Below are positions 54,321-61,658 of a DNA stretch of 61,658 nt, one piece after another. The notes below the pieces were generated by a model. That model was given only the letters and a program-made list of their open reading frames with translations, made no database searches and was not told the DNA's origin. The stretch covers positions 1 to 61,658 of the forward strand of contig NZ_MKSM01000098.1 of the NCBI RefSeq assembly GCF_001897285.1, written 5' to 3'. Made by a program: the position numbers and the translations under genes. The stretch comes from Nitrobacter sp. 62-23 (GTDB lineage Bacteria > Pseudomonadota > Alphaproteobacteria > Rhizobiales > Xanthobacteraceae). Position 1 is the first letter of the stretch. The number at the start of each line of letters is the position of its first letter.

Positions 54321-54691
54321 CAGTGGTTCTCCCCTCGAGGGATCCGCGCCAGACCCTCCCAGGTCGTCGGCGGATCGTTGTCGAACCTTCAGGCTCTCCC
54401 AAGCCTTGCGGTTCGCCGAAGGATGTAGCGAAAGCCGTGCCAGGTCTGAAAATTATGCTTTTTCAATTCGTTGTGGAAATGAGCGGGCGCGGGCAGGGCG
54501 GCAATAAGGTCTTGTTGACCATAATGGCCCGGCAAAATCTTCCTACCGCATGGTTAAAAGAAAGGATCCATTAACCATTGCGAACCTAGTGTTAACGCCT
54601 GTGGGGCGCGCCATGCGCCGGGGACGTCTGTGTCGCGTCGCTAGCCTGCTCGGCGGCATCGGACTGAACCCCTCCAACGGGCGGACTGACG
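54321..54691. promoter_or_regulatory. flgF-fliL divergent promoter region
   Basis: 371 bp. The flgF sigma-54 element is at 54427-54442. On the fliL side, TTAACCATTGCGAAC (54571-54585) has the left CtrA half-site but not the right, and GTTAAC recurs at 54591. No gene was recognised. Confidence 0.5.
54427..54442 (-). promoter_or_regulatory. Sigma-54 type promoter upstream of flgF
   Basis: On the minus strand: TGGCACG-GCTT-TCGCT. The -24 element is exact and the -12 element is TCGC, as at flgI. The distance to the flgF ATG is 107 bp. Confidence 0.68.
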
Positions 54692-55189
54692 ATGGCAGAG
54701 AAAGATCAGGCCGAGAAAGCGGCAGCCGAAGGCGACGCACCGCCCGCTTCGGGGAAGAAGAAACTGATCCTGATCGTCGCGGCCGTCCTGCTGCTTTGCG
54801 TTGGGGGCGGCGCCGGCGCCTGGTTCTTCCTCTTTCACGGTCATGGCGACGAACAGCACGCGGAGGCGCCGCCGCCGAAGCCGCCGGCCTTCGTCGAAGT
54901 CCCCGATATGCTGGTCAACCTGGTCGGGGCGCCGGGCGAGCGCGTGCAATACCTCAAGGTGAAGGTTGTTCTTGAAGTCAAGGACGAGCCGCAGGTCGAG
55001 AAGATCAAGCCGGCGCTGCCGCGGGTCACCGATCTTTTTCAGACCTACATGAGGGAGCTGCGCCCCAGCGATCTCAACGGTTCGGCCGGACTGTTTCGCC
55101 TGAAGGAAGAACTGACCAGGCGGGTCAACACGGCGATCTCGCCCGGTCATGTCAATGCGGTGCTGTTCAAGGAAGTCGTCATCCAGTGA
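54692..55189 (+). CDS. fliL: Flagellar basal body protein FliL
   Basis: 165 residues. A charged Ala/Lys N-terminus is followed by one membrane helix (LILIVAAVLLLCVGGGAGAWFFLF), a short His/Pro linker, then the FliL periplasmic domain: VEVPDMLVNLVG, QYLKVKVVLEV, and the closing RRVNTAISPGHVNAVLFKEVVIQ. FliL surrounds the stator units and supports motor torque. The fliM start is 24 bases downstream; that gap is a GGGGAC-type repeat. Confidence 0.94.
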   Translation: MAEKDQAEKAAAEGDAPPASGKKKLILIVAAVLLLCVGGGAGAWFFLFHGHGDEQHAEAPPPKPPAFVEVPDMLVNLVGAPGERVQYLKVKVVLEVKDEPQVEKIKPALPRVTDLFQTYMRELRPSDLNGSAGLFRLKEELTRRVNTAISPGHVNAVLFKEVVIQ

Positions 55190-55211
55190 CGGGACGGGGA
55201 CGGGGACGGGG
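55189..55211 (+). repeat. ACGGGG hexanucleotide repeat with G-quadruplex motif
   Basis: ACGGG followed by three ACGGGG units. The G-runs at 55191-55193, 55196-55199, 55202-55205 and 55208-55211, with AC loops, satisfy the G3+N1-7 x4 quadruplex rule on the coding (mRNA-like) strand. The motif ends two bases before the fliM ATG and covers its ribosome-binding site. Confidence 0.85.
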
Positions 55212-55213
55212 TC

Positions 55214-56419
55214 ATGGCGGGCGATAACGATCAGTTGGACCAGGATGCGATCGCGGCGCAGTGGGAGGCTTCGCTCGGCTCGGAGGATCCCGAGGAGGCC
55301 GCGAAGTCGGCCGCCGCCAATGAGCTTACGGAAGCGATGGCGGAGCAGTGGGCCGCCATGGTCGACGACGGCAGCCGCGATTTCGGCACCGCCAAGAACG
55401 GCGGCGAACGGGTTCTGTCGCAGGAGGAAATCGACAGCCTGCTCGGCTTCAGCGTCGGCGAGATCAACGTCGATGACAATTCCGGCATCCGGGCCATCAT
55501 CGACTCGGCGATGGTGTCTTATGAGCGCCTGCCGATGCTGGAGATCGTGTTCGACCGCCTGGTGCGGCTGATGACGACATCCCTGCGCAATTTCACCTCC
55601 GACAACGTGGAGGTCTCGCTCGACCGCATCACCTCGGTCCGCTTCGGCGACTACATGAACTCGATTCCCCTGCCGGCGGTGCTCAGCGTGTTCAAGGCGG
55701 AGGAGTGGGAGAACTTCGGGCTGGCGATGGTCGATTCCAGCCTGATCTACTCCATGATCGACGTGCTGCTGGGAGGCCGTCGCGGCCAGACTTCGCTCCG
55801 GATCGAAGGCCGGCCCTATACGACGATCGAGACCAATCTGGTGAAGCGGCTGGTCGAGGTCGTTCTGGCTGATGCCGAACAGGCGTTCCGGCCGCTGTCC
55901 CCGGTGTCATTCACGATCGACCGGCTCGAAACCAATCCGCGTTTCGCGACGATTACCCGTCCGGCCAACGCCGCGATCCTGGTCCGCCTGCGCATCGATA
56001 TGGAAGACCGCGGCGGCTACATCGAACTGCTGCTGCCCTATGCCACCATCGAGCCGATCCGCAACGTGCTGTTGCAGATGTTCATGGGTGAAAAGTTTGG
56101 CCGCGATCCGATCTGGGAGAGCCACCTCGCCACCGAGATCGCGCAGGCGCAGATCGCCGTCGACGCGGTGCTGTATGAGGCCGAGATCCCGCTCAAGCAA
56201 CTCATGACGCTGAAGGTCGGCGACACGCTGCCGCTGGACCTGCGCCCCGATGCGTCGGTGGCGGTACGGTGCGGCAGCGTCACGCTGACCGAAGGCCGCA
56301 TGGGACGCGTCGGCGACCGCGTGGCCATTCGCGTATCGAGGCATTTGCGCAAACCGAACACGACCTTCGCCATGTTCGAGAGAGCGGACGAACAGACCAG
56401 GATGATGGAGGCCCAATGA
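55214..56419 (+). CDS. fliM: Flagellar motor switch protein FliM
   Basis: 401 residues. The CheY-binding motif LSQEEIDSLLGF lies at residues ~68-79 instead of the very N-terminus, after an acidic Ala/Glu-rich extension. The middle domain has VRFGDYMNSIPLPAVLSVF, YSMIDVLLGGRRGQ and YIELLLPYATIEPIRNVL. The C-terminal SpoA domain has LMTLKVGDTLPLDL and GRVGDRVAIRVSR. FliM is the C-ring protein that receives CheY-P. It is translated from an ATG preceded by the G-rich repeat. Confidence 0.96.
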   Translation: MAGDNDQLDQDAIAAQWEASLGSEDPEEAAKSAAANELTEAMAEQWAAMVDDGSRDFGTAKNGGERVLSQEEIDSLLGFSVGEINVDDNSGIRAIIDSAMVSYERLPMLEIVFDRLVRLMTTSLRNFTSDNVEVSLDRITSVRFGDYMNSIPLPAVLSVFKAEEWENFGLAMVDSSLIYSMIDVLLGGRRGQTSLRIEGRPYTTIETNLVKRLVEVVLADAEQAFRPLSPVSFTIDRLETNPRFATITRPANAAILVRLRIDMEDRGGYIELLLPYATIEPIRNVLLQMFMGEKFGRDPIWESHLATEIAQAQIAVDAVLYEAEIPLKQLMTLKVGDTLPLDLRPDASVAVRCGSVTLTEGRMGRVGDRVAIRVSRHLRKPNTTFAMFERADEQTRMMEAQ

Positions 56420-56850
56420 ACCACTCTTTCGGATTAGCGATCGAGAGCCTTGTCGCGGTTCTTCTCGTCCTGACAATCGCTTATTGTATGCTGCTGAACA
56501 AGCGGCTGAAGCGGCTGAGGGCCGACGAACAGTCGCTGAAGGCGACCATCGGCGAACTGATCACGGCGACGGAAATCGCGGAGCGCGCCATCGGCGGGCT
56601 CAAGCACACCGTGCGCGATGTCAACGACAATCTCGGCAACCAGATTGTCTCGGCCACCGAATTGTCGCGACAATTGGCGAAGCAACTGGCGGAGGGTGAT
56701 GCGCTCATGCGGCGGCTGAGCAGGATCGCGCTCGCGGCACGCCCAGCGACGGCCCCCGAACCGGAGGTTGCGGTCAGTGACGCCCGCTCGGTCGCAGCCG
56801 CGGCGCGGGCATTTTCCGAACGCAGAAGGGCAAGCGGCCTCGCGGCATGA
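56416..56850 (+). CDS. DUF6468 (PflI-like) flagellar membrane protein
   Basis: 144 residues from ATG at 56416, overlapping the fliM stop (ATGA). One N-terminal membrane helix (LAIESLVAVLLVLTIAYCMLL), then a basic stretch KRLKRLRADEQSLKATIGEL and an amphipathic helix ERAIGGLKHTVRDVNDNLG. The C-terminus is Ala/Arg-rich. Position after fliL-fliM and this layout match the DUF6468 proteins of alphaproteobacteria. I recall Caulobacter PflI, which affects flagellar positioning, as similar in layout; identity has not been tested by alignment. Confidence 0.75.
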   Translation: MNHSFGLAIESLVAVLLVLTIAYCMLLNKRLKRLRADEQSLKATIGELITATEIAERAIGGLKHTVRDVNDNLGNQIVSATELSRQLAKQLAEGDALMRRLSRIALAARPATAPEPEVAVSDARSVAAAARAFSERRRASGLAA

Positions 56851-57677
56851 GCGCTTTCAGGGACATCCGGGTCATCCCCGTCGTCGTGGTCGCGATCTTT
56901 GGCCTCGCGGTGCTTAAGGTCGCGGGTCTGGTGATCGACGGCGGTTACGTCTTCGATGACCAGCCGGATTCGACCCGATCGTCCTGGGCGCGAGGGACCC
57001 TGACCTTTCCCGGCGCGACGTCCTATGACGGTGACGTCACCGGGTCGGTCGAGGCGAAGAAAAAAGAGGACGCCGGCAAGGACGAGGCCGGAAAGAAGGA
57101 CGAGGCCGGAAAGAATGAGCCGAAGAACGAGGACTCCAAGCCGGCGGTCGGCGCGCCGGGAACGGCGAGGGCGGGCGCTGTCACAATACCGGAGTCCGAG
57201 CAATCGGTGTCGCCCTCCGAGCGCGCGATCCTCGAGCGGCTTCAGAGCCGGCGCCAGGAACTCGAAGCGCGCGCTCGGGAAATCGACATTCGCGAGAGCC
57301 TTTTGAAATCCGCTGAAAAGCGCATCGAGGGCCGCGTCGAGGAGATGAAGGGCATCGAGTCGCGGATCGCGACCGCGACCGATCAGAAGAACGAGGCCGA
57401 GGCGGCCCGCTTCAAGGGACTCGTGACGATGTACGAGAACATGAAGCCCAAGGACGCCGCCAAGGTGTTCGACCGGCTGGAGATGTCGGTGCTGTTCGAT
57501 CTCGCCTCGAAGATCGCGCCGCGCAAGATGTCGGACATTCTCGGCCAGATGTCGCCCGAGGCGGCCGAACGGTTGACGGTCGAGCTGGCGCGTCGCGCCT
57601 CCGGCGGCGACGCCATCACCGCAACTGCCGATCTTCCGAAGATCGAGGGCAAGCCGACACCGCCGAGCCGCAACTGA
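56847..57677 (+). CDS. MotE-like flagellar chaperone (MgtE-N fold)
   Basis: 276 residues; the start overlaps the previous stop (ATGA). A signal anchor (IPVVVVAIFGLAVLKVAGLVI) is followed by a Lys/Glu/Ala-rich linker (residues ~70-115). A coiled coil (ERAILERLQSRRQELEARAREIDIRESLL) comes next, then a C-terminal MgtE-N-like domain: YENMKPKDAAKVFDRLEM, KIAPRKMSDILGQM and EAAERLTVELA. In Sinorhizobium meliloti MotE is a periplasmic chaperone for the motility protein MotC. The same architecture and operon position support this call; no motC-like gene is next to it except possibly the large periplasmic gene at 57779. Confidence 0.87.
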   Translation: MSAFRDIRVIPVVVVAIFGLAVLKVAGLVIDGGYVFDDQPDSTRSSWARGTLTFPGATSYDGDVTGSVEAKKKEDAGKDEAGKKDEAGKNEPKNEDSKPAVGAPGTARAGAVTIPESEQSVSPSERAILERLQSRRQELEARAREIDIRESLLKSAEKRIEGRVEEMKGIESRIATATDQKNEAEAARFKGLVTMYENMKPKDAAKVFDRLEMSVLFDLASKIAPRKMSDILGQMSPEAAERLTVELARRASGGDAITATADLPKIEGKPTPPSRN

Positions 57678-57687
57678 TAATCGTTGT

Positions 57688-57702
57688 TTAACAAGTCCTT
57701 AA
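57688..57702 (+). promoter_or_regulatory. CtrA-type box upstream of the AMIN/TPR gene
   Basis: TTAACAAGTCCTTAA is an exact TTAA-N7-TTAA match in the 101-bp gap after the motE-like gene, 77 bp before the next start. Confidence 0.7.
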
Positions 57703-57778
57703 TGTCGCAATTCTAGAGTTGAGGTCCGCCGGACTTTTAGTCCCCGGTCACGGATTTTGAGTCGAGAGACGATCTGGA

Positions 57779-60700
57779 ATGGCGCGGACGATTGCCGCTG
57801 GATGTTGGTTGCAAGCTCGCGTCCGCGCGCGAGGACTGTTGCGCGGCTGCATTCCACCGATCGTGACCGCGCTGCTTCTGCTTGCCGTCGCGTTTCCTCA
57901 CGCCAGCCGCGCGCAGGCCGTCAGGGGTGAGGCGAGCTTTGCGGCGGCGAAAGGGTTTGCCCGCCTCGTGCTCACGCTCGACGAGGACGTCGATTCCGAG
58001 GTGACGGTCGCGGGCACCATCCTTGTGATCCGCTTCAAGCGGCCTGTCGATATTCCCGTCGACAGGCTGTCGGAGGCGGTGCCGGACTATGTCGGCTCGG
58101 CGCGCCGCGATCCCGACGGCTCGGCCATTCGCCTGGCGCTGGTGCGCAAGGTCTCGGTCAACACGATGACCGCGGGCGAGCGCGTGTTCATCGATCTGAT
58201 GCCCGATGGCTGGAAGGGGCCACCGCCGGGTCTGCCGCCGGAGGTGGTTCGCGACCTCGCGGAACGCGCCCGCGCCGCCGAGCGCGCCTTGCGCGAACAG
58301 CGCGCCCTTGAAGCGGCGACGAAGCGTCCGCCGGTACGCGTGCGGGCTTCGGTGCAGCCGACCTTCGTGCGCTACGTTTTCGAACTTCCGGATGGCGCCG
58401 GCGTGTCATCCGCCCTCAACGAGCAGAAACTCTCGCTGCTGTTCAAGCCGGCGCTGGCTTTCGATCTGGCGGATGTCAGACTGGTGGCGCCCGCCAATGT
58501 CGCCTCGATCGCACAGAAGATCGCGAGCGACGGCTCGCGGATCGAGATAAAACTGATCGGCGACGTCGACGTGCATTCGTTCCGCGAGGAGAAGAACTAC
58601 ATCGTCGATATCGGCTTCCAACAGGCCGGCAAAGATCTGCAGGCGTCGCTCGCCGAAGCGCAGCCGGCAAAAGCGGAGGCGGGAAAGCCGGCCGGGATTC
58701 CGCGGCCGACCTCGGAGACGATTGCCAAGCAGGCGGGGCTGACGGTCGGACCGTCTCCACCTGACGGCAAACCGGCTCCGGCTGCGACAACACCCGAGCC
58801 CCCGCCAGCCGTCGCGGCACCCGTCGTGACCGAAAAGCCCGCGTCCAGTCAGCCAGTGTCCAGTCAGCCAGTGTCCGGAAAGCCGGCCGCCGAAAAGCAG
58901 GTCACCGTCGAAACGCCGCCGGCGCCGGTCGCCAAGGCCGCCGTGCCGGAGCCGGTGCCGGCAAAACAGGCGCCCGTCGAGAATAGTCCCGCCGGGCAGG
59001 GGCCAATGGTCGCAGCAGCGAAACCCGCGCCGCCGGCATCACCGGCGAAGGGAAGCGCGAACGATGCCGTGACCCTCACGGCGGTACGGCGCAGCGACGG
59101 CTTTCGGCTGACCTTCGGTTTCGACCACCCAACCCCGGCCGCGCTGTTTCGCAGCGCCGATGCGGTGTGGCTGGTATTCGACTCGGAGAAGCCGGTCGAC
59201 ATCGACGTGATCCGGAAGGAGGGCGGGTCGCTTATCACCGACATCGACCGCCGCGCCGTGGAGAACGGACAGGCGATCCGCATCCGCCTGACCCGTCCGC
59301 AACTGGTTTCGATCTCGGCCGGTGAGCCCGACGGCTCCGCGCCGGTCGCGCCGGGCCGGCGCTGGGAGGTTGTGTTCGCCGATGTCGTGCAAAAGCCGTC
59401 GCGCGCGCTGACCGCGCAGCGCAACGTCGTCGACCGCAACCATGCGAGCGTCACCATACCGCTCGCGGGCACCGGCAGGCAGCACCGGATCGTCGATCCC
59501 GACTCCGGCAACGCGCTGATGGTCATCACCGCGCTTCCGCCCGCGCAGGGTTTTGTCAGGCACCAGGAATTCGTGGAGTTCGCGCTGCGCGAATCGACCC
59601 ATGGCGTGGTGATCGAGCCGAAGGCCGACGACATCGCCGTCGAGGTCGCGCCCGACAAGGTTACGGTGACCCGGCCCGGCGGTCTCACTTTGTCGGCGGC
59701 CAACTCCGCTCCCGAGCGCGCGACGACCGCGGCGCGGCCGATCTTCGATGTCGAGACCTGGGAGAAGGACAGCAACGCGGATTTCTTCCAGCGGCTGGAC
59801 GAATTGGTCGACGTGACGGTGGCGGCGAATAGCGACGATGCGCGAACCGCGGCGCGAATCGACCTCGCCCGGTTCTACATGGCGCGCGGCTTCTATCATG
59901 AAGCCAAGGCTGTCCTCGACCTTGCGCTGTCCGAGCAAAATTCCGGAGAGGAAGATCCGGTCCTGCTGATCGTGCATTCGGTGGCGAGTTCACTGACCAA
60001 CTATACGGCGGCGGCGATGCGCGATCTCGCCAATCCGGCGATCGGCGCCAACTACGATTCCCAGCTCTGGAAGGCGCTCGCGCTCGCGCGGCAGCGCAAG
60101 TGGGCCGAGGCGCGCGAAAAGTTCAAGAACGCCCAGTTCGCGATCTCGGCGTTGCCGGCCGGGCTGCAGCGTCCGATCGTCGCCGAAGCGATGCGGGCGT
60201 CGCTCGAGGTCGGCGATTATTCCGGCGCCGCCGCGCGCAGCAGCGATCTCGACGCCATCGGCGTTCCCGACGAGATGAAGCCCGCCGTCACGGTGATGCG
60301 CGGACGGCTGTCCGAGGCGTTAGGACGCGACAAGGACGCGCTTGCCCAATACGAGGAGGCGATGGCCTCGCCGGATCGCCAGGCCGCGACTGAGGCGCAG
60401 ATCCACGACATCGCGTTGCGGCAGAAGCGCGACGAGATCAAGCCGGAGGAGGCGCTGCGCGATCTCGAAACGCTGTCGGCGACGTGGCGCGGCGATCGGC
60501 TGGAGGTGCAGACGCTGAAAATGCTGATGGCGCTCTACACCGATGCGGGGCGCTACGCTGAAGCGCTGGCGGTTGCGAAGACCGCCACCAAGCTGGAGCC
60601 GGATTACGCTGTGTCGCGCCAGATCCAGGACGATGCCTCGGCGCTGTTCGCCCGGCTCTTCCTCGGTGCAAAAGGCGACGATCTTCCGCCGGTCGATGCG

Positions 60701-61534
60701 CTGGCGATGTTCTACGACTATCGCGATTTGACGCCGATCGGCCGTCGCGGCGACGAAATGATCCGCCGCCTCGCTGATCGCCTTGTCGGGATCGATCTGC
60801 TCGATCAGGCGGCCGATCTCCTGCAATACCAGGTTGATCATCGGCTGGAGGGTGCGGCGCGCGCGCAGGTCGCCGCGCGGCTTGCGATGGTCTACCTGAT
60901 GAACCGCAAGCCGGACCGGGCGATCGCCGCGCTTCGCACCACGCGAATCGCTGATCTCGCCGGCGAATTGCGCCAGCAACGATTGTTGCTGGAAGCGCGC
61001 GCGCAGAGCGACATCGGCCGTCGCGATCTCGCCCTCGACATCATCTCCAATCTCACCGGGCGCGAGGCGATCCGCCTGCGGTCGGATATTTACTGGGCGT
61101 CGCGGCGCTGGCGCGATGCATCCGAGCAGATTGAACTCTATTACGGCGACCGCTGGCGCGATTTCAAGCCGCTCACCGCGAACGAGAAGAGCGACATCAT
61201 CCGCGCCGTGATCGGCTATGCGCTCGCCGAGGATGCACTGGGGCTCGCGCGGTTTCGCGAAAAATATGCGCCGCTGATGAGTGGCACCGCCGACAAGATC
61301 GCTTTCGATACCGCGAGCAAGCCGGCTTCGGACAACAGCGCCGAGTTCGAACAAATTGCCAGGATGGCGGCGAAAGTCGATACGCTCGACGGCTTCCTGC
61401 GCGAAATGAAATCGCGCTTTCCCGACATGACGGCGCGGCCGCCGCTGTCGCCAGAAGCTGTGAAGACAGATTCTTCTCCGACCGGCGCGCTGCCGCAAAT
61501 TGTAGGACTGAAGAACGTCGAGGCGTCGCGCTGA
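57779..61534 (+). CDS. Large periplasmic AMIN-like/TPR repeat protein
   Basis: 1251 residues. The signal peptide (PIVTALLLLAVAFPHASRAQA) ends near residue 46. Three AMIN-like beta units are visible: ~48-145 (EASFAAAKGFARLVLTLDEDV to VFIDLMPDGW), ~190-285 (VQPTFVRYVFELPDG to NYIVDIGF) and ~430-545 (LTAVRRSDGFRLTFGF to RRWEVVFADV). A Pro/Ala/Lys linker separates the last two. After residue ~660 come TPR-like helical repeats (ARIDLARFYMARGFYHEAKAVLDLAL, and DRAIAALRTTRIADLAGEL). AMIN domains usually bind peptidoglycan, so it may anchor a flagellar or motor complex in the wall. It has its own CtrA-type box, although it follows motE-like closely. The specific function is unknown. Confidence 0.82.
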   Translation: MARTIAAGCWLQARVRARGLLRGCIPPIVTALLLLAVAFPHASRAQAVRGEASFAAAKGFARLVLTLDEDVDSEVTVAGTILVIRFKRPVDIPVDRLSEAVPDYVGSARRDPDGSAIRLALVRKVSVNTMTAGERVFIDLMPDGWKGPPPGLPPEVVRDLAERARAAERALREQRALEAATKRPPVRVRASVQPTFVRYVFELPDGAGVSSALNEQKLSLLFKPALAFDLADVRLVAPANVASIAQKIASDGSRIEIKLIGDVDVHSFREEKNYIVDIGFQQAGKDLQASLAEAQPAKAEAGKPAGIPRPTSETIAKQAGLTVGPSPPDGKPAPAATTPEPPPAVAAPVVTEKPASSQPVSSQPVSGKPAAEKQVTVETPPAPVAKAAVPEPVPAKQAPVENSPAGQGPMVAAAKPAPPASPAKGSANDAVTLTAVRRSDGFRLTFGFDHPTPAALFRSADAVWLVFDSEKPVDIDVIRKEGGSLITDIDRRAVENGQAIRIRLTRPQLVSISAGEPDGSAPVAPGRRWEVVFADVVQKPSRALTAQRNVVDRNHASVTIPLAGTGRQHRIVDPDSGNALMVITALPPAQGFVRHQEFVEFALRESTHGVVIEPKADDIAVEVAPDKVTVTRPGGLTLSAANSAPERATTAARPIFDVETWEKDSNADFFQRLDELVDVTVAANSDDARTAARIDLARFYMARGFYHEAKAVLDLALSEQNSGEEDPVLLIVHSVASSLTNYTAAAMRDLANPAIGANYDSQLWKALALARQRKWAEAREKFKNAQFAISALPAGLQRPIVAEAMRASLEVGDYSGAAARSSDLDAIGVPDEMKPAVTVMRGRLSEALGRDKDALAQYEEAMASPDRQAATEAQIHDIALRQKRDEIKPEEALRDLETLSATWRGDRLEVQTLKMLMALYTDAGRYAEALAVAKTATKLEPDYAVSRQIQDDASALFARLFLGAKGDDLPPVDALAMFYDYRDLTPIGRRGDEMIRRLADRLVGIDLLDQAADLLQYQVDHRLEGAARAQVAARLAMVYLMNRKPDRAIAALRTTRIADLAGELRQQRLLLEARAQSDIGRRDLALDIISNLTGREAIRLRSDIYWASRRWRDASEQIELYYGDRWRDFKPLTANEKSDIIRAVIGYALAEDALGLARFREKYAPLMSGTADKIAFDTASKPASDNSAEFEQIARMAAKVDTLDGFLREMKSRFPDMTARPPLSPEAVKTDSSPTGALPQIVGLKNVEASR

Positions 61535-61584
61535 CGGGTCTCGCGGCCTGCGGCCTGGGCCGCGTCGCCGCCTAGGGTCGAGAC

Positions 61585-61658
61585 TCAATTGATCCACCAA
61601 GTCAGGGTAGCGGCCAAGAGGATTGTAGAGAGGAAGATATCGGCCCGCTTGTCATAGC
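61585..61658 (-). mobile_element. 3' end of an IS5-type transposase (truncated by window end)
   Basis: The minus strand reads YDKRADIFLSTILLAATLTWW and ends IN-stop at 61585-61587: the DKR.D.FL....LA C-terminus of IS5-family DDE transposases. The rest is beyond the window. The IS end is probably in GGGTCGAGACTCAATT (~61575-61590), 40-50 bp after the AMIN/TPR gene stop. Confidence 0.8.

Overview
The window is high-GC alphaproteobacterial chromosome, most likely from the Bradyrhizobiaceae/Nitrobacteraceae (Bradyrhizobium, Rhodopseudomonas, Nitrobacter or Afipia type). The evidence is the alphaproteobacterial flagellar set (flbT, flaF, fliX, a motE-like gene, a pflI-like DUF6468 gene), TTAA-N7-TTAA boxes of the CtrA type, a TrxR-like ferredoxin-NADP reductase beside an adrenodoxin-type ferredoxin, and a giant polar-growth-type coiled-coil protein. 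No rRNA, tRNA, CRISPR array or phage region was seen.

Left part (1-30 kb), mixed housekeeping and envelope genes. It opens inside murJ (lipid II flippase). Next come an orphan form II CoxL-like molybdenum hydroxylase, a secreted CHRD protein, a stand-alone Lrp ligand-binding (RAM) protein, thiD, an unknown acidic protein and a dipeptide epimerase. A STAS-MlaE/MlaF/MlaD lipid transporter operon follows, then a 1750-residue membrane-anchored repeat protein resembling the Rhizobiales growth-pole-ring protein, an Hpt protein, a ferredoxin and its reductase. From 25.3 down to 18.8 kb, on the minus strand, lies an unusual envelope locus: an MprF/YbhN-type membrane protein, a secreted GH25 muramidase, a secreted caspase-like protease fused to a second GH25 domain, and a secreted SGNH hydrolase. 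Two small membrane proteins, a SixA-like phosphatase, an FAD oxidoreductase and an exported MsrB complete this half.

Right part (30.3-61.5 kb), flagellar locus. flgE-flgK-flgL run on the plus strand behind a canonical sigma-54 promoter. Then come an aromatic amino acid decarboxylase (apparently an insert) with a five-unit 36-bp hairpin array, flbT, two flagellins, flaF, an unknown protein, a flaG-like gene, the flgI/rod-binding/flgN-like operon and fliX. A non-flagellar block (dksA, hsp20 plus an hsp20 remnant, a patatin/cNMP protein, a small secreted protein) separates these from flgF-flgG-flgA-flgH (minus) and the divergent fliL-fliM-pflI-like-motE-like-AMIN/TPR series (plus). Sigma-54 elements precede flgE, flgI and flgF. 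CtrA-type boxes precede the flagellins and the AMIN/TPR gene, suggesting a Caulobacter-like CtrA/sigma-54 cascade. The window ends in the 3' end of an IS5-type transposase.

The most novel-looking items are the caspase-lysozyme fusion and its neighbours, the G-quadruplex motif filling the fliL-fliM gap, the 36-bp hairpin array, the 14-bp repeats in a divergent promoter, and similar insert domains in the hook, hook-junction and flagellin proteins.
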